Shown piece by piece: positions 38,036-47,793 of a DNA stretch of 64,000 nucleotides; positions within the stretch are counted from its first letter, which is position 1; each line of letters starts with the position of its first letter. Source of the DNA: an uncultured Clostridia bacterium. Its GTDB lineage: Bacteria > Bacillota > Clostridia > Christensenellales > Pumilibacteraceae. The translations under genes and the position numbers were made by a program. The notes under the pieces were generated by a model that saw only the letters and a list, made by a program, of their open reading frames with translations, was not told the DNA's origin and made no database searches. The DNA is taken from positions 124,001-188,000 of the forward strand of contig CAMWLQ010000003.1 of assembly GCA_947175195.1 (NCBI GenBank). Direction: 5' to 3'.

Positions 38036-38064
38036 ATTATATCATTAATAATCAGCTTTGGCAA
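38036..38064 (-). promoter_or_regulatory. Promoter of rpsF-ssb-rpsR
   Basis: Minus-strand TTGCCA (38059-38064), 17-bp spacer, TATAAT (38036-38041). Confidence 0.8.
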
Positions 38065-38065
38065 G

Positions 38066-38108
38066 CAAAATAACGCTACTTCTTTCCAAAAGAAACAGCG
38101 CTATTTAT
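38066..38108 (-). terminator. Terminator of the dnaA-DUF1934 transcript
   Basis: Minus-strand AATAGCGCT pairs with AGCGTTATT (one G-U), with an inner TTTCTT/AAAGAA stem, followed by TTGCTT. It overlaps the rpsF -35 region. Confidence 0.75.
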
Positions 38109-38139
38109 TTCTTATCTTTTATCTAATATCTATTATCTA

Positions 38140-38529
38140 TTAAAGGTTTACCGTAACGTCCACCTTGCGCATCATATCGCCCACACCGTCGGCGGAGAGA
38201 ACATAACTCAGCAACATACGTACTATTCTTTCGGTAATGCATACATGCCGCATTTCGGTCTTTACGTTAAACTTGACCATGCCGAAGGGCGTGGCGAGCA
38301 CGGTGGATGTGTTGTCGTCGCACAGGGTAATGTCATACGACATAACGCCCTCGGCTTTCACCTCGGTTTGCTTTTCGCCGTGCGCAATAGAAAACTTGTC
38401 CGTGCCGATTTCGAATTGCAGCACAAACCCGTCGTCGGTCTTTGTATAAACCCCGTCGACCGTTGTCGGCTCGGTTTCGGTTGCGACCGTTACGGTCACG
38501 GGCATATTGACGCCGATTACATTATCCAT
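38140..38529 (-). CDS. DUF1934-like beta-barrel protein
   Basis: A 129-residue protein with alternating beta-strand pattern. The block ISYD-like MSYDITLCDD, ATPFGMVKFNVKT and the closing LSYVLSADG resemble DUF1934 (YwiB of Bacillus), a small calycin-like fold of unknown function. It lies 6 bases after dnaA, so it is cotranscribed with it, in the place where dnaN would normally follow dnaA. The assignment rests on pattern, not alignment. Confidence 0.6.
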   Translation of the reverse strand: MDNVIGVNMPVTVTVATETEPTTVDGVYTKTDDGFVLQFEIGTDKFSIAHGEKQTEVKAEGVMSYDITLCDDNTSTVLATPFGMVKFNVKTEMRHVCITERIVRMLLSYVLSADGVGDMMRKVDVTVNL

Positions 38530-38535
38530 ACCGCG

Positions 38536-39888
38536 TTATTTCCTCAGCACCATTGCTTTTATGTCGTTGACAGCCGTTTTTATTTTGTTGTCGGACGTTA
38601 TAAGTGCGGCGACCTTGTCCCGCGAATACATTATTGTCGTATGCTCCTTACCGCCGAAATGCTTGCCTATCGAGCTTAACGGAATATTGGTCAGCTCGTT
38701 TATCAAATATATCGCTATTTGGCGAGGAATTACAACGTCCTTATTTTTGCGCTTACCCACCACGTCCGACTTTTGCACGTCGTAGTACTTGCAAGTGCAG
38801 TCTATAATTTCGTCCACCGATATGTCGTCGCTCTCTTGAGCAAGGTAGTCCTTTAACGCCTCCTTGCACATATCGAGATCGACCTTGCGGTCGTACAGCG
38901 ACGAAAGGAACAGCACCTTGGTAAGCACGCCTTCCATGTCGCGCACACTGCCCGTGACGCGCTCGGCTATGTAGGTTATCGCCTCGAGCGATATGCTTTT
39001 CTTTTCCGATTGCGATTTGTTTTGAAGAATGGCTATACGCGTTTCCAACGCCGGCGGCTGAATGTCCACTATCATACTGGACGAAAACCGCGAACGCACA
39101 CGATCGTCAAGGTCGGGAATGTCCTGCGGACGGCGGTCGGAAGTAAACACCATTTGCTTGCCCGCATTCTTTAACGCCTCGAACGTGTGGAACAGCTCCT
39201 CCTGCGTGCTCGGCTTTTTGCTCAAGAACTGAACGTCATCTATCATGAGCAAATCGAGGTTGCGGTACTTGTCGCGGAAAGCCTGACTGTTTACGCCGTT
39301 CAAGCCGCGTATGGACGCTATAAACTCGTTGATGAACGTGTCCATGGAAACGTACAGCATTTTTGTGTGCGGACGCGACACGCGCAGGTCGTTGCCTATC
39401 GCCTGCATAATATGCGTTTTACCCAAGCCGACGTCGCCGTAAATGAACAGCGGGTTAAACTTAGTGCCCAGCTCCGCCTCGGCTACGGCGAACGCGCTGT
39501 GGTACGCCAATTTGTTGGAATCGCCCACAACGAATTCGGCAAAGTTGTACTTGGGATTGAGCTTGTTTATTTCGGGACGGGTTGCGGACGTTTCCTGTTG
39601 CCTATCCACACTTACCGACTCGGCAACGGGCGGCGGGACCTCGTCGTCCGAAACCAACACAAGCTCGGACGGCGCCTCCTCGATTTCGCGCAACGCGCGC
39701 TTAAGTAATGGCAAATACCTTGCCGCCACCTCGCTTTTTGCAGCCGCGGACGGCGCGCACAGCGTGAGCATGTCGCCTTCTACCTTTATCGGGCGCAGCG
39801 GTCTGATCCAAACGTCAAAGCCCAAGGAATGGGTTTCGACCTCCATTATGGTAAGCATTTCCTGCCATACGGTATTTATATCTTTCAT
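38536..39888 (-). CDS. dnaA: Chromosomal replication initiator protein DnaA
   Basis: A 450-residue AAA+ initiator. Domain I occupies residues 1-85, a variable linker follows, and domain III holds Walker A (FIYGDVGLGKTH) near residue 150 and Walker B (LLMIDDVQFLS). Domain IV has the DnaA-box-binding helix-turn-helix with GGKEHTTIMYS, a mild variant of GGRDHTTV. GAGGAT precedes the ATG. It is not followed by dnaN, and the 83-base upstream gap has no DnaA-box cluster, so oriC is probably elsewhere. Confidence 0.97.
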   Translation of the reverse strand: MKDINTVWQEMLTIMEVETHSLGFDVWIRPLRPIKVEGDMLTLCAPSAAAKSEVAARYLPLLKRALREIEEAPSELVLVSDDEVPPPVAESVSVDRQQETSATRPEINKLNPKYNFAEFVVGDSNKLAYHSAFAVAEAELGTKFNPLFIYGDVGLGKTHIMQAIGNDLRVSRPHTKMLYVSMDTFINEFIASIRGLNGVNSQAFRDKYRNLDLLMIDDVQFLSKKPSTQEELFHTFEALKNAGKQMVFTSDRRPQDIPDLDDRVRSRFSSSMIVDIQPPALETRIAILQNKSQSEKKSISLEAITYIAERVTGSVRDMEGVLTKVLFLSSLYDRKVDLDMCKEALKDYLAQESDDISVDEIIDCTCKYYDVQKSDVVGKRKNKDVVIPRQIAIYLINELTNIPLSSIGKHFGGKEHTTIMYSRDKVAALITSDNKIKTAVNDIKAMVLRK

Positions 39889-39906
39889 TCGTTATCCTCA
39901 ATGTTA

Positions 39907-39935
39907 ATTATACAGTAATCGGCGCACAAAATCAA
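39907..39935 (-). promoter_or_regulatory. Promoter of dnaA
   Basis: Minus-strand TTGATT (39930-39935), 17-bp spacer, TATAAT (39907-39912). Confidence 0.8.
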
Positions 39936-39971
39936 GTATTTCTTGAAAAACGCACGCGCGATATAACGGCA

Positions 39972-40781
39972 TTATTCCCCATCTTTCATTTCGACCGCGA
40001 TTTTATAGATTTCGCTTTTCGCGACATGCCTGTCCTGCGCAACCTTCTTGACCGCGTCCTTGACTTGTTCACCGCCGTCAAGATAGTGTTTTATATGCTG
40101 CTCTACGGTAAGCTCGCACAGCGGATTGCTTGTCACGCCCTCCACAACAACAACGAACTCGCCTTTTTCGGTTATGTCCAAGTCCTCGCCGAGCGTGCCG
40201 CGCGTAACCGTTTCGTACAGCTTGGTCATTTCTCGGCACACCGCAACCTTTCGCGCGCCAAGCTGCTCATACAAAAATTGCAAATCCTTTTTTATGTCGT
40301 GCACGGCGCTGTAAAATATAAGCGTGCACGGCAGGTTTTTGTACGGCTCAACAAAGCGCACGCGGTCGATATTCTTTTCGGGCAAAAAGCCCAAAAGCGT
40401 AAACGCGCGCGTGTCAAGCCCCGAAAGCACAAGCGCGTTAATGCCCGCGCACGCGCCGCTGACAACAGTAAACGGGATATTATTTTCTATCGCAGCGTCA
40501 ATAAGTATATGCCCGGGGTCGGACACTGTGGGCATACCCGCGTCGGACACAACCGCAATATCCTTGCCCGACCTAAGCAGCTCGATAAGCCCGTCCACCG
40601 CGCTTTTCTCATTGAACTTGTGATACGCAACGGTGCGCGTTTTTATGCCGTACTTATTGAGCAGTATAGCCGTATGTCGCGTATCCTCCGCCGCAATCAA
40701 ATGCACGCTCTTTAACACGTCGAGCGCGCGCAGCGTTATTTCGTCAAGATTTCCGATAGGCGTTGCTACAATATACAGCAT
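39972..40781 (-). CDS. rsmI: 16S rRNA (cytidine-1402-2'-O)-methyltransferase
   Basis: A 269-residue tetrapyrrole-methylase-fold enzyme. The signature YIVATPIGNLDEITLRA opens it, then IAAEDTRHTAILLNKYGI, VSDAGMPTVSDPG and FVVVVEG. RsmI adds the 2'-O-methyl to C1402 in the 30S decoding centre. The start shares one base with the trmN6 stop (TAATG), indicating coupling. It ends the tilS-trmN6-rsmI operon. Confidence 0.96.
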   Translation of the reverse strand: MLYIVATPIGNLDEITLRALDVLKSVHLIAAEDTRHTAILLNKYGIKTRTVAYHKFNEKSAVDGLIELLRSGKDIAVVSDAGMPTVSDPGHILIDAAIENNIPFTVVSGACAGINALVLSGLDTRAFTLLGFLPEKNIDRVRFVEPYKNLPCTLIFYSAVHDIKKDLQFLYEQLGARKVAVCREMTKLYETVTRGTLGEDLDITEKGEFVVVVEGVTSNPLCELTVEQHIKHYLDGGEQVKDAVKKVAQDRHVAKSEIYKIAVEMKDGE

Positions 40782-41449
40782 TATTTAAACTCCTCGACTT
40801 TCACCGTCATTCCCTGCTTTCCGCCGCGCACAGCACGCAGCATAAACGTTTTTCCGTTGGGATTAACTATCAATTCCTTGGGCGCAAGTCCGTTGCGGCT
40901 GCACTCCATAAGCACCTCGTCCAGCCGCGACGATATATGCACCATACACAGCGCCCCGCTCACCTTGAGCAGTCGCTTTGCCGTTGCAACCACGTCCGAC
41001 AGCGTTACGGTAAGCTCGCTATTAGCTTGCGGCGCAACGGTCGACGGCTTAGAATCAACCTTGTAGTACGGCGGATTGCACACAACCAAATCGTACCCCG
41101 CCGCAGCAAACATATCGGCATTTTTTATATCGGCATTTACAAACCGCACTCCGTCCAAGCTGTTGAGCGCACACGAACGCACGCTCATATCGCAAAGCGT
41201 ACCGTCGATTTCCGCGCCGTCGACTGCGCAACCGCAATCGATAGCAAGCATAATACCGATGATACCGCAGCCCGAACACAAATCAAATACGCGGCTGTTT
41301 CGGTGTGCAAACCCGCTTGCATAATGCGCAAGCGCCACTGCGTCGCTGCCGAATCTATATCCGTTTTCGCTTTGAATAATATAGTAACCGTCACCCAGCG
41401 GCTCGGCTTTTTCGCCGCTAAGGACGTACTTTGCAAACCTCTCGTCCAT
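40781..41449 (-). CDS. trmN6: tRNA1(Val) (adenine-37-N6)-methyltransferase-like protein
   Basis: A 222-residue Rossmann methyltransferase. The SAM motif is FDLCSGCGIIGIMLA and the catalytic motif VVCNPPYYK, typical of N6-adenine methyltransferases; the N-terminal GYRFGSDAVALA is the TrmN6/YabB family block. The start is the ATG at 41449, sharing a base with the tilS stop (TAATG) with AGGTGG ahead. The rsmI neighbour repeats the yabB-yabC pairing of Bacillus. Confidence 0.9.
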   Translation of the reverse strand: MDERFAKYVLSGEKAEPLGDGYYIIQSENGYRFGSDAVALAHYASGFAHRNSRVFDLCSGCGIIGIMLAIDCGCAVDGAEIDGTLCDMSVRSCALNSLDGVRFVNADIKNADMFAAAGYDLVVCNPPYYKVDSKPSTVAPQANSELTVTLSDVVATAKRLLKVSGALCMVHISSRLDEVLMECSRNGLAPKELIVNPNGKTFMLRAVRGGKQGMTVKVEEFK

Positions 41450-42753
41450 TACCACCTCGGCGTGACAGTACCTTTATTGACCGTCACTTCGGTTTGCTTT
41501 ACGCTGTCGGCAATTTGCATACCTACGATTACAAGCACCTCATTGCCGCGGCAAATAAGCGGTATTCTATCGCGTAAGCGCTTGGGTACCTTGTTGTCAA
41601 TAAAGTACTGCTTGAGCTTTTTCCGTCCCCCGCCGAACGGCGTGAACATATCGCCGTCCCGCCTAAACCGCAACACCGCGTCGTTCAGCTTGTCCAAGTC
41701 CACGCACCGCCCGACAGCCTCGCGCGGCGAAAGCGTGCTGCGCTCAATGTCCACCGCAAGCCCGTCGATAAAGTTTGCGCCCATATCGATAGGGGTTTCG
41801 CCGTCGAATGGAATACGCGGGATATACAGCGAAACGCCGCCGTATTCCTTTGCAGCCTCTATGCCACCCGTCAACTGCACAACTGCACCCGTGCGCATAT
41901 GCGCAAGCTCCGTCACCCGCTCTATTTGTTCGCGCGTAATATCCACAAGCGAAAAATATTCGAGCGCATGCCGCACGTACCGCGCGGCAAGAACGCCGCT
42001 CAGCACGCGGTCATTTATAAGCACCGCACCGCCGTCAAGCGTTATGCAAGACAAATCGAGCGTGCCGTCCAAATAATCGCACACGCCGTCGCACTCTTTG
42101 GCAAATGCGTTTACCGCACGCACCGCGCCGCGGTAGCGTTGCTCTATCATAGGGATAACGTTAAGCCGAATAAAATTCCTATCCGCGTCGTCTATAAAAT
42201 TAGTGTCGTCCACCACGAACTTAATGCCGTTGGTCTTTACGTATTCGTCCAACTCGTCGGGATATACGTCAAGCAACGGGCGCACCGTGTTTTGCCGCTC
42301 GCCCATACCGCGCACCCCGTCCAGTCCTGTGCCGCGGAATAAATGCATAAGCACCGATTCGGCGTTATCCAGCGCGTGGTGAGCCGTTAAAACAGCCTCA
42401 GCCCCGCCCGATTTAATCAGGTCGAAAAACACGCCGTAGCGCAAGTCACGCGCCGCCTGCTCGATTGTAAGCCCGTTTGCGGCGGCGTATGCGTTCACGT
42501 CCACGCGTTTTGCCGTAAACTCCACATTGTTTTGCTTGCAGTATTCGCGCACAAAAGCCTCGTCACTGTCTGCCGTTTTGCGCAAGCAATGGTTTACGTG
42601 AACAACAGTTATATTATCTTTTTTAACAACGCCGCAATGCAAAACGGCGTACAAAAGGCACATAGAATCGCGCCCGCCCGAAACGCCTACGGCAAGCCTG
42701 CTCTCCGAATATTCCGCCAACGCTGCGGCGACCTTTTGCAGTAATTCACTCAC
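41449..42753 (-). CDS. tilS: tRNA(Ile)-lysidine synthetase
   Basis: A 434-residue ATP-dependent enzyme that converts C34 of tRNA-Ile(CAU) to lysidine. The PP-loop is GVSGGRDSMCL near residue 23, followed by VVHVNHCLR, AARDLRYGVF, TAHHALDNAES and LLDVYPDELDEYV. The C-terminal TilS domain shows FTPFGGGRKKLKQYFID. The start is taken as GTG at 42753, because the -10 box TATAAT lies upstream and in frame with it. The GTG is 7 bases past the -10 box, giving a leaderless mRNA. An in-frame ATG 18 bases earlier would be inside the promoter. Confidence 0.93.
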   Translation of the reverse strand: MSELLQKVAAALAEYSESRLAVGVSGGRDSMCLLYAVLHCGVVKKDNITVVHVNHCLRKTADSDEAFVREYCKQNNVEFTAKRVDVNAYAAANGLTIEQAARDLRYGVFFDLIKSGGAEAVLTAHHALDNAESVLMHLFRGTGLDGVRGMGERQNTVRPLLDVYPDELDEYVKTNGIKFVVDDTNFIDDADRNFIRLNVIPMIEQRYRGAVRAVNAFAKECDGVCDYLDGTLDLSCITLDGGAVLINDRVLSGVLAARYVRHALEYFSLVDITREQIERVTELAHMRTGAVVQLTGGIEAAKEYGGVSLYIPRIPFDGETPIDMGANFIDGLAVDIERSTLSPREAVGRCVDLDKLNDAVLRFRRDGDMFTPFGGGRKKLKQYFIDNKVPKRLRDRIPLICRGNEVLVIVGMQIADSVKQTEVTVNKGTVTPRW

Positions 42754-42759
42754 AAAAAG

Positions 42760-42788
42760 ATTATACTCCATTGTCAAAAAAAAGTCAA
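42760..42788 (-). promoter_or_regulatory. Promoter of tilS-trmN6-rsmI, predicting leaderless GTG start
   Basis: Minus-strand TTGACT (42783-42788), 17-bp spacer, TATAAT (42760-42765). The start codon GTG at 42753 is 7 bases past the -10 box. Confidence 0.8.
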
Positions 42789-42791
42789 TAC

Positions 42792-42818
42792 AAAAGCCCG
42801 ACGGCATATCGGGCTTTT
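42792..42818 (-). terminator. Terminator of the zinc-ribbon membrane protein gene
   Basis: Minus-strand AAAAGCCCGA and TCGGGCTTTT around 7 bases, with a terminal T-run. It lies 21 bases past the stop at 42839. Confidence 0.85.
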
Positions 42819-42838
42819 ACAGGTAATCAAGCTTGATT

Positions 42839-44014
42839 TTACTCCAAATTGTTCGCAGCCTCTTTGTTGCGTTTTTTCTTAGATACAGCCATTGCGATAA
42901 TCGTGCCGATAGCGCAAAGCAAAGGAAATCCAAAAAGGAATATACTGCCTATATCCGTCCACATTTCCATTGCCATCATAGCAAAAAGCATTAATCCGCA
43001 TGCAAGCACAACATAAATTATTTGCATTATCAAAGATATTAAAAGGGTCTTGCTCTTTTTTGTTTTTTCGGGATTATCGCTTGAATTGCGCTGACAACCC
43101 TTTACCAACAAAACAATAGCTGTTATTACCACCGCTACCAAAAGCAACAAATAAACTATCTGAAATAAATTGATAACCAATTTCATACCGCTACCGATAT
43201 GACCAAAATCGTAATCCACCAAACTGAGATGATTAACGTAATAAGTACGGTAGTAATACATAATAGACGGCACAAAATATAATCCACCCATTATTACGGC
43301 GAACAATAATAAAAACACTTCGGGCAAGATAGTAGCCCTCTTTTTGCGATTTGCTTTCTCTTTGACTACCTTTTCCTTTTTGTTCTCCGCTTGCTCGACG
43401 TCTTGATTACTCGGCGCACTATCGGTAATGGGTTTCACAAACGCTGCCGCAGGTGCAGTCGCGTTGTACTTGATATACGCTTTGAACGCGCCCAACAAGC
43501 AGGTAAATATTATAGGCAACACAATAAGCCAAATCGGACACGCGCCCATCAGTACATGCTCCGTGCTTGCAACTACCACAAGCATTATAAGTCCCAAAAT
43601 AAAGTACAGTATGTAGCAACCGAACGAAACCCAGTCCGTTTGGCAATTTACGGGCCTGCCGTCTTTATACGCCACGTACTTTACGGCGGCGGTCGCGACC
43701 GCGGCAATCAGCGTAAAAACAGCAAAGACTACAAGCAAAATCGACACGACCGATATTGCCGTATCGTTTATGACCGTGCTGTCGCACAATGAGTAAACGT
43801 TTGCGGAAATCAAGCCGTTTATTACGGACAGTGCATACACTCCGAACAACAACACCGCAAACACCAAAAACAGTATATTGGGTACAAGCTTTATCCAAAA
43901 ATCTTTTGATTGAGCCTTTACAGGTACAACGCCGCCACCGACGTTATATCCGCACTCGCTGCAAAACTTTGCGGTATCGCCTATTTGCGCTCCGCAATGC
44001 GGGCAAGTTTTCAT
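42839..44014 (-). CDS. Zinc-ribbon multi-pass membrane protein, unknown function
   Basis: A 391-residue protein. An N-terminal zinc ribbon (CPHCG and CSECG, residues 4-25) is followed by about four hydrophobic segments, a charged Lys-rich linker (KKEKVVKEKANRKKRA, residues about 215-235), and about four more segments. The two halves look alike in layout. The start is the ATG at 44014 with GGAGGAAGG ahead; that Shine-Dalgarno lies inside the longer frame, which rules out the earlier ATG. It is monocistronic with its own promoter and terminator. The function is unknown. Confidence 0.8.
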   Translation of the reverse strand: MKTCPHCGAQIGDTAKFCSECGYNVGGGVVPVKAQSKDFWIKLVPNILFLVFAVLLFGVYALSVINGLISANVYSLCDSTVINDTAISVVSILLVVFAVFTLIAAVATAAVKYVAYKDGRPVNCQTDWVSFGCYILYFILGLIMLVVVASTEHVLMGACPIWLIVLPIIFTCLLGAFKAYIKYNATAPAAAFVKPITDSAPSNQDVEQAENKKEKVVKEKANRKKRATILPEVFLLLFAVIMGGLYFVPSIMYYYRTYYVNHLSLVDYDFGHIGSGMKLVINLFQIVYLLLLVAVVITAIVLLVKGCQRNSSDNPEKTKKSKTLLISLIMQIIYVVLACGLMLFAMMAMEMWTDIGSIFLFGFPLLCAIGTIIAMAVSKKKRNKEAANNLE

Positions 44015-44043
44015 ACCTTCCTCCAATGGTAAACAGTAAGTAT

Positions 44044-44072
44044 AGTATAATGCGCGCCCTGCGTCATGTCAA
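44044..44072 (-). promoter_or_regulatory. Promoter of the zinc-ribbon membrane protein gene
   Basis: Minus-strand TTGACA (44067-44072), 17-bp spacer, TATACT (44044-44049). Confidence 0.85.
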
Positions 44073-44103
44073 GCCGTTGTGAAAACTTTTGTTACACCGC
44101 AAA

Positions 44104-44140
44104 CAAAAAACTGCCACAACTTAATTGCAGCAGTTTTTGG
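44104..44140 (-). terminator. Terminator of rpoBC
   Basis: Minus-strand AAAAACTGC and GCAGTTTTTT around 15 bases, ending in a T-run just past the rpoC stop. Confidence 0.9.
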
Positions 44141-44151
44141 TTTTGTTTGTG

Positions 44152-47100
44152 TTATACCGCCTCGCCGTCGGAATCAGCCGAGTACACGGTGTCATCCGCG
44201 GGCGCAGCAGCGCGTTCTACCGGGTAAACGTTGCGGTACTTGCGCACGCCCGTACCTGCGGGAATGAGCTTACCGATAATTACGTTTTCCTTAAGACCGA
44301 TCAACGGGTCTACCTTGCTCTTGATAGCCGCCTCGGTAAGTACCCTTGCCGTTTCCTGGAAGGATGCGGCGGAAAGGAAACTGTCCGTAGCAAGCGCGGC
44401 TCTTGTTATACCGAGCAATGTGTGCTTGGCAATACCCGGTCTGCCGTAGTTTTCACGCGCCTTGCTGGACGCCTCGTCAAACACGGCAAGATCGACCATT
44501 TCGCCGGGAATCAAGTCGGTATCGCCGCTGTTTTCCACGCGTACCTTTTTGAGCATTTGTCTAACGATAACCTCTATGTGCTTATCGTTAATCGCAACGC
44601 CTTGCGAACGGTAAACGGACTGGACCTCTTTTACGATATATTCCTGAACGTCGTTCCTGCCCTTGGTGCGCAAAATGTCGCCGGGGTTTAACGGACCTTC
44701 GGTAATAGCGTCGCCCGCCTTGATTACCGCGCCGTTGCTGATATACGGCTTGAGCCTTGCGCCGTGCGGGATCGAATACGATTCCTCGTCGCCGTCGTCG
44801 CGCTTGACGATAACGTCGCGCTTGCCGTCCTTTTCCACAAGCCTGACCTTGCCGCCGTGTTCGGCGAGAACGGCGCAGCCTTTGGGCTTGCGTGCCTCAA
44901 ACAACTCCTCAACACGCGGCAAACCTTGCGTAATATCGTCCGCCGATGCAACACCGCCCATGTGGAAGGTACGGAGTGTAAGCTGAGTACCGGGCTCACC
45001 TATACTTTGTGCGGCTATAATACCGACAGCCTCGCCGATACGTACAGGCGTTGCCGCCGCCATATCCCTGCCGTAGCACTTGGCGCAAACGCCATGCTTG
45101 CTCTTGCACGTAAGGACTGTTCTAATCTTAACGTGGGTTATGCCCGCGTTCACAATGTTCTTTGCGGTTTGCTCGCTGATAAGCTCGTTCACTTCGCAAA
45201 GCACTTCTTTGGGATTTTTGGGGTTGACAACCTTTTCGGCGCAGTACCTGCCGACCAAGCGGTCCTCGAGTTTTTCGATAACCTTTTTGCCGTCGCCTTC
45301 GGTTATGGCATAGGTGTCGATACCCTTGGGCGCGCCGTCGGGACAGCAGTCTTCCTCGCGCACGATAACGTCCTGCGCAACGTCGACAAGCCTACGGGTA
45401 AGGTAACCGGAGTCAGCCGTTTTTAACGCGGTATCGGCAAGACCTTTACGTCCGCCGTGGGTGGAAATAAAGTATTCCAAAACGGTCATGCCTTCGCGGA
45501 ACGAGCTACGAATGGGCACGTCCAGCGTTTTACCTTGCGGGTTAATCATTAGACCGCGCATGCCGGAAAGCTGAGCTATCTGTTTCATGCTACCACGCGC
45601 GCCCGACGCCGCCATCAAGTTGATGGGGTTGTATGCGTCCAGCGAGCGTTGCAGCTCCGCCGTAACCTTTTCGTTTGCCTTGCTCCAAATCTTGATAACT
45701 GCGTTGTAACGCTCGTCCTCGGTAACAAAGCCGCGGTCGTAAAGCTTATCGATTTTAACGACCTCTTCTTCCGCGTCGTCGAGTATCTTGAACTTTTCTT
45801 GCGGAATGTGCATATCGAATACCGACGTCGTGACCGATCCGATAGTCGCGTACTTAAAGCCCAGGTCCTTTATTGCGTCCAGTACCTCTACGGTGATAGA
45901 CGCGCCCTTCTTTTTGAAGGTGGTGTTGATTATGCTCTCGATTATCTTTTTGTCAACGGTAAAGTTGATTTCCGGCTCGAACATCTTTTCGTACGTGTCG
46001 CGCACGGCAAAACCGAGGTCTTGCGGAATGGGCTCGTTGAAGATAATCCTGCCTACGGTTGTCGTTACCACGTGACGGTAGTTTTTGCCGTCGGGCGAAA
46101 CCGCATTGGCGGGGATTGCCACGCCGCTGTTTTTAATCAATTCTATGGGACGCTCCACGCGCACCTTGATTTGCGATTGCAATTCTATGCGGTGGTTAAA
46201 GTACGCCATTTTCGCCTCGTCGGCGTCGGCAAATACCATGCCCTCGCCTTTCGAGCCGGGTTTGTCCATAGTCAAGTAGTAGCTACCCATGACCATGTCC
46301 TGCGACGGCGTACATACGGGCGATCCCGACGAAAGCTTGAGAATATTGTTGGGCGCAAGCATGAGCACACGCGCCTCTACCTGTGCCTCTACCGACAGCG
46401 GTACGTGTATAGCCATTTGGTCGCCGTCGAAGTCGGCGTTGAACGCGCCGCAAGCAAGCGGGTGGAGCTTGATAGCCCTGCCGTCGACAAGCACTGGCTC
46501 GAACGCCTGAATACCCAATCTATGCAGTGTGGGCGCGCGGTTTAACAGTACGGGGTGATCCTTGATTACCTTTTCCAGTACGTTCCACACGTCGGCGTCG
46601 GCACGCTCGGCTATGCGCTTTGCAGTCTTGGCGTTGTGCGTTTTGCCCTGTGCCACAAGCTCTTTTATTACAAACGGCTTGAACAGCTCGAGCGCCATTT
46701 CCTTAGGCACGCCGCACTGATAGAATTTCAGTTCGGGTCCTACAACTATAACCGAACGACCGGAATAGTCTACGCGCTTACCCAAAAGGTTTTGACGGAA
46801 ACGACCCTGCTTACCGCGGAGCAAGCCGGACAAGCTTTTAAGCTCGCGGTTGGACGCGCCGTTGATAGCCTTGCCGCGCCTGCCGTTGTCGATAAGCGAG
46901 TCCACAGCCTCCTGCAGCATACGCTTTTCGTTGCGAATGATTATGTCGGGCGCACCCAAATCAATCAGGCGGCGCAAACGGTTGTTGCGGTTGATTACCC
47001 TGCGATACAAATCATTAAGGTCGCTGGTTGCAAACCTGCCGCCGTCCAGCGGCACCATGGGACGGAGCTCGGGCGGAAGAACGGGCAATACGTCCAGTAC

Positions 47101-47781
47101 CATCCAGCTCGGCTCGGCACCCGATTTCATAAACGCATCCAAAATGTCCAAACGCTTAATCTCGCGCAGTTTCTTTTGACCGGAGGATTTCTCTACGATC
47201 TCGCGCGTTTTTTCATATTCTTCCTTGACGTTTATGTCCTTTAACAGCTGACGGATAGCCTCCGCGCCCATGCCGACCTTAAACGCCTTGGGACCGTACT
47301 GCTCCTGATACTGGCGCAGTTTGTCGTCGGTGATTATCTCTTTGTACTGCAAGTCGGTAATACCGGGATCGAGTACTATATAGTTGACAAAGTAAACTAC
47401 CTGCTCGAGCTGTTTGAGCTGCAAACCGAGTATAAGACCGATACGGCTGGGCACGCCACGGAAATACCAAATGTGCGTGACGGGCGCGGCGAGCTCGATA
47501 TGTCCCATACGCTCGCGCCGTACCTTGCTTGTGGTTACCTCAACGCCGCACTTGTCGCAAATAACGCCTTTGTAGCGTATGCGTTTGTACTTGCCGCAGT
47601 AGCATTCCCAATCCTTGGTCGGTCCGAATATGCGCTCGGAGAACAAACCGTCCTTTTCGGGCTTTTGTGTGCGATAGTTTATCGTTTCCGGCTTAGTAAC
47701 TTCGCCGTAAGACCATTCCCGAATTTTGTCGGGACTGGCAAGCTGAATTTGCATTGAATCGAAATTGTTAAGTTCAAACAT
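44152..47781 (-). CDS. rpoC: DNA-directed RNA polymerase subunit beta'
   Basis: A 1209-residue catalytic subunit. The N-terminal zinc finger reads [19 protein letters not shown], and the absolutely conserved active-site motif [12 protein letters not shown] is near residue 450. The bridge-helix/trigger-loop region contains [19 protein letters not shown], and the second Cys set spans CCPD to CAKCYGRD. The start has AAAGGAG ahead, 12 bases after rpoB. Length is normal for Firmicutes. Confidence 0.99.
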   Translation of the reverse strand: MFELNNFDSMQIQLASPDKIREWSYGEVTKPETINYRTQKPEKDGLFSERIFGPTKDWECYCGKYKRIRYKGVICDKCGVEVTTSKVRRERMGHIELAAPVTHIWYFRGVPSRIGLILGLQLKQLEQVVYFVNYIVLDPGITDLQYKEIITDDKLRQYQEQYGPKAFKVGMGAEAIRQLLKDINVKEEYEKTREIVEKSSGQKKLREIKRLDILDAFMKSGAEPSWMVLDVLPVLPPELRPMVPLDGGRFATSDLNDLYRRVINRNNRLRRLIDLGAPDIIIRNEKRMLQEAVDSLIDNGRRGKAINGASNRELKSLSGLLRGKQGRFRQNLLGKRVDYSGRSVIVVGPELKFYQCGVPKEMALELFKPFVIKELVAQGKTHNAKTAKRIAERADADVWNVLEKVIKDHPVLLNRAPTLHRLGIQAFEPVLVDGRAIKLHPLACGAFNADFDGDQMAIHVPLSVEAQVEARVLMLAPNNILKLSSGSPVCTPSQDMVMGSYYLTMDKPGSKGEGMVFADADEAKMAYFNHRIELQSQIKVRVERPIELIKNSGVAIPANAVSPDGKNYRHVVTTTVGRIIFNEPIPQDLGFAVRDTYEKMFEPEINFTVDKKIIESIINTTFKKKGASITVEVLDAIKDLGFKYATIGSVTTSVFDMHIPQEKFKILDDAEEEVVKIDKLYDRGFVTEDERYNAVIKIWSKANEKVTAELQRSLDAYNPINLMAASGARGSMKQIAQLSGMRGLMINPQGKTLDVPIRSSFREGMTVLEYFISTHGGRKGLADTALKTADSGYLTRRLVDVAQDVIVREEDCCPDGAPKGIDTYAITEGDGKKVIEKLEDRLVGRYCAEKVVNPKNPKEVLCEVNELISEQTAKNIVNAGITHVKIRTVLTCKSKHGVCAKCYGRDMAAATPVRIGEAVGIIAAQSIGEPGTQLTLRTFHMGGVASADDITQGLPRVEELFEARKPKGCAVLAEHGGKVRLVEKDGKRDVIVKRDDGDEESYSIPHGARLKPYISNGAVIKAGDAITEGPLNPGDILRTKGRNDVQEYIVKEVQSVYRSQGVAINDKHIEVIVRQMLKKVRVENSGDTDLIPGEMVDLAVFDEASSKARENYGRPGIAKHTLLGITRAALATDSFLSAASFQETARVLTEAAIKSKVDPLIGLKENVIIGKLIPAGTGVRKYRNVYPVERAAAPADDTVYSADSDGEAV

Positions 47782-47793
47782 ACCGCCGCTCCT

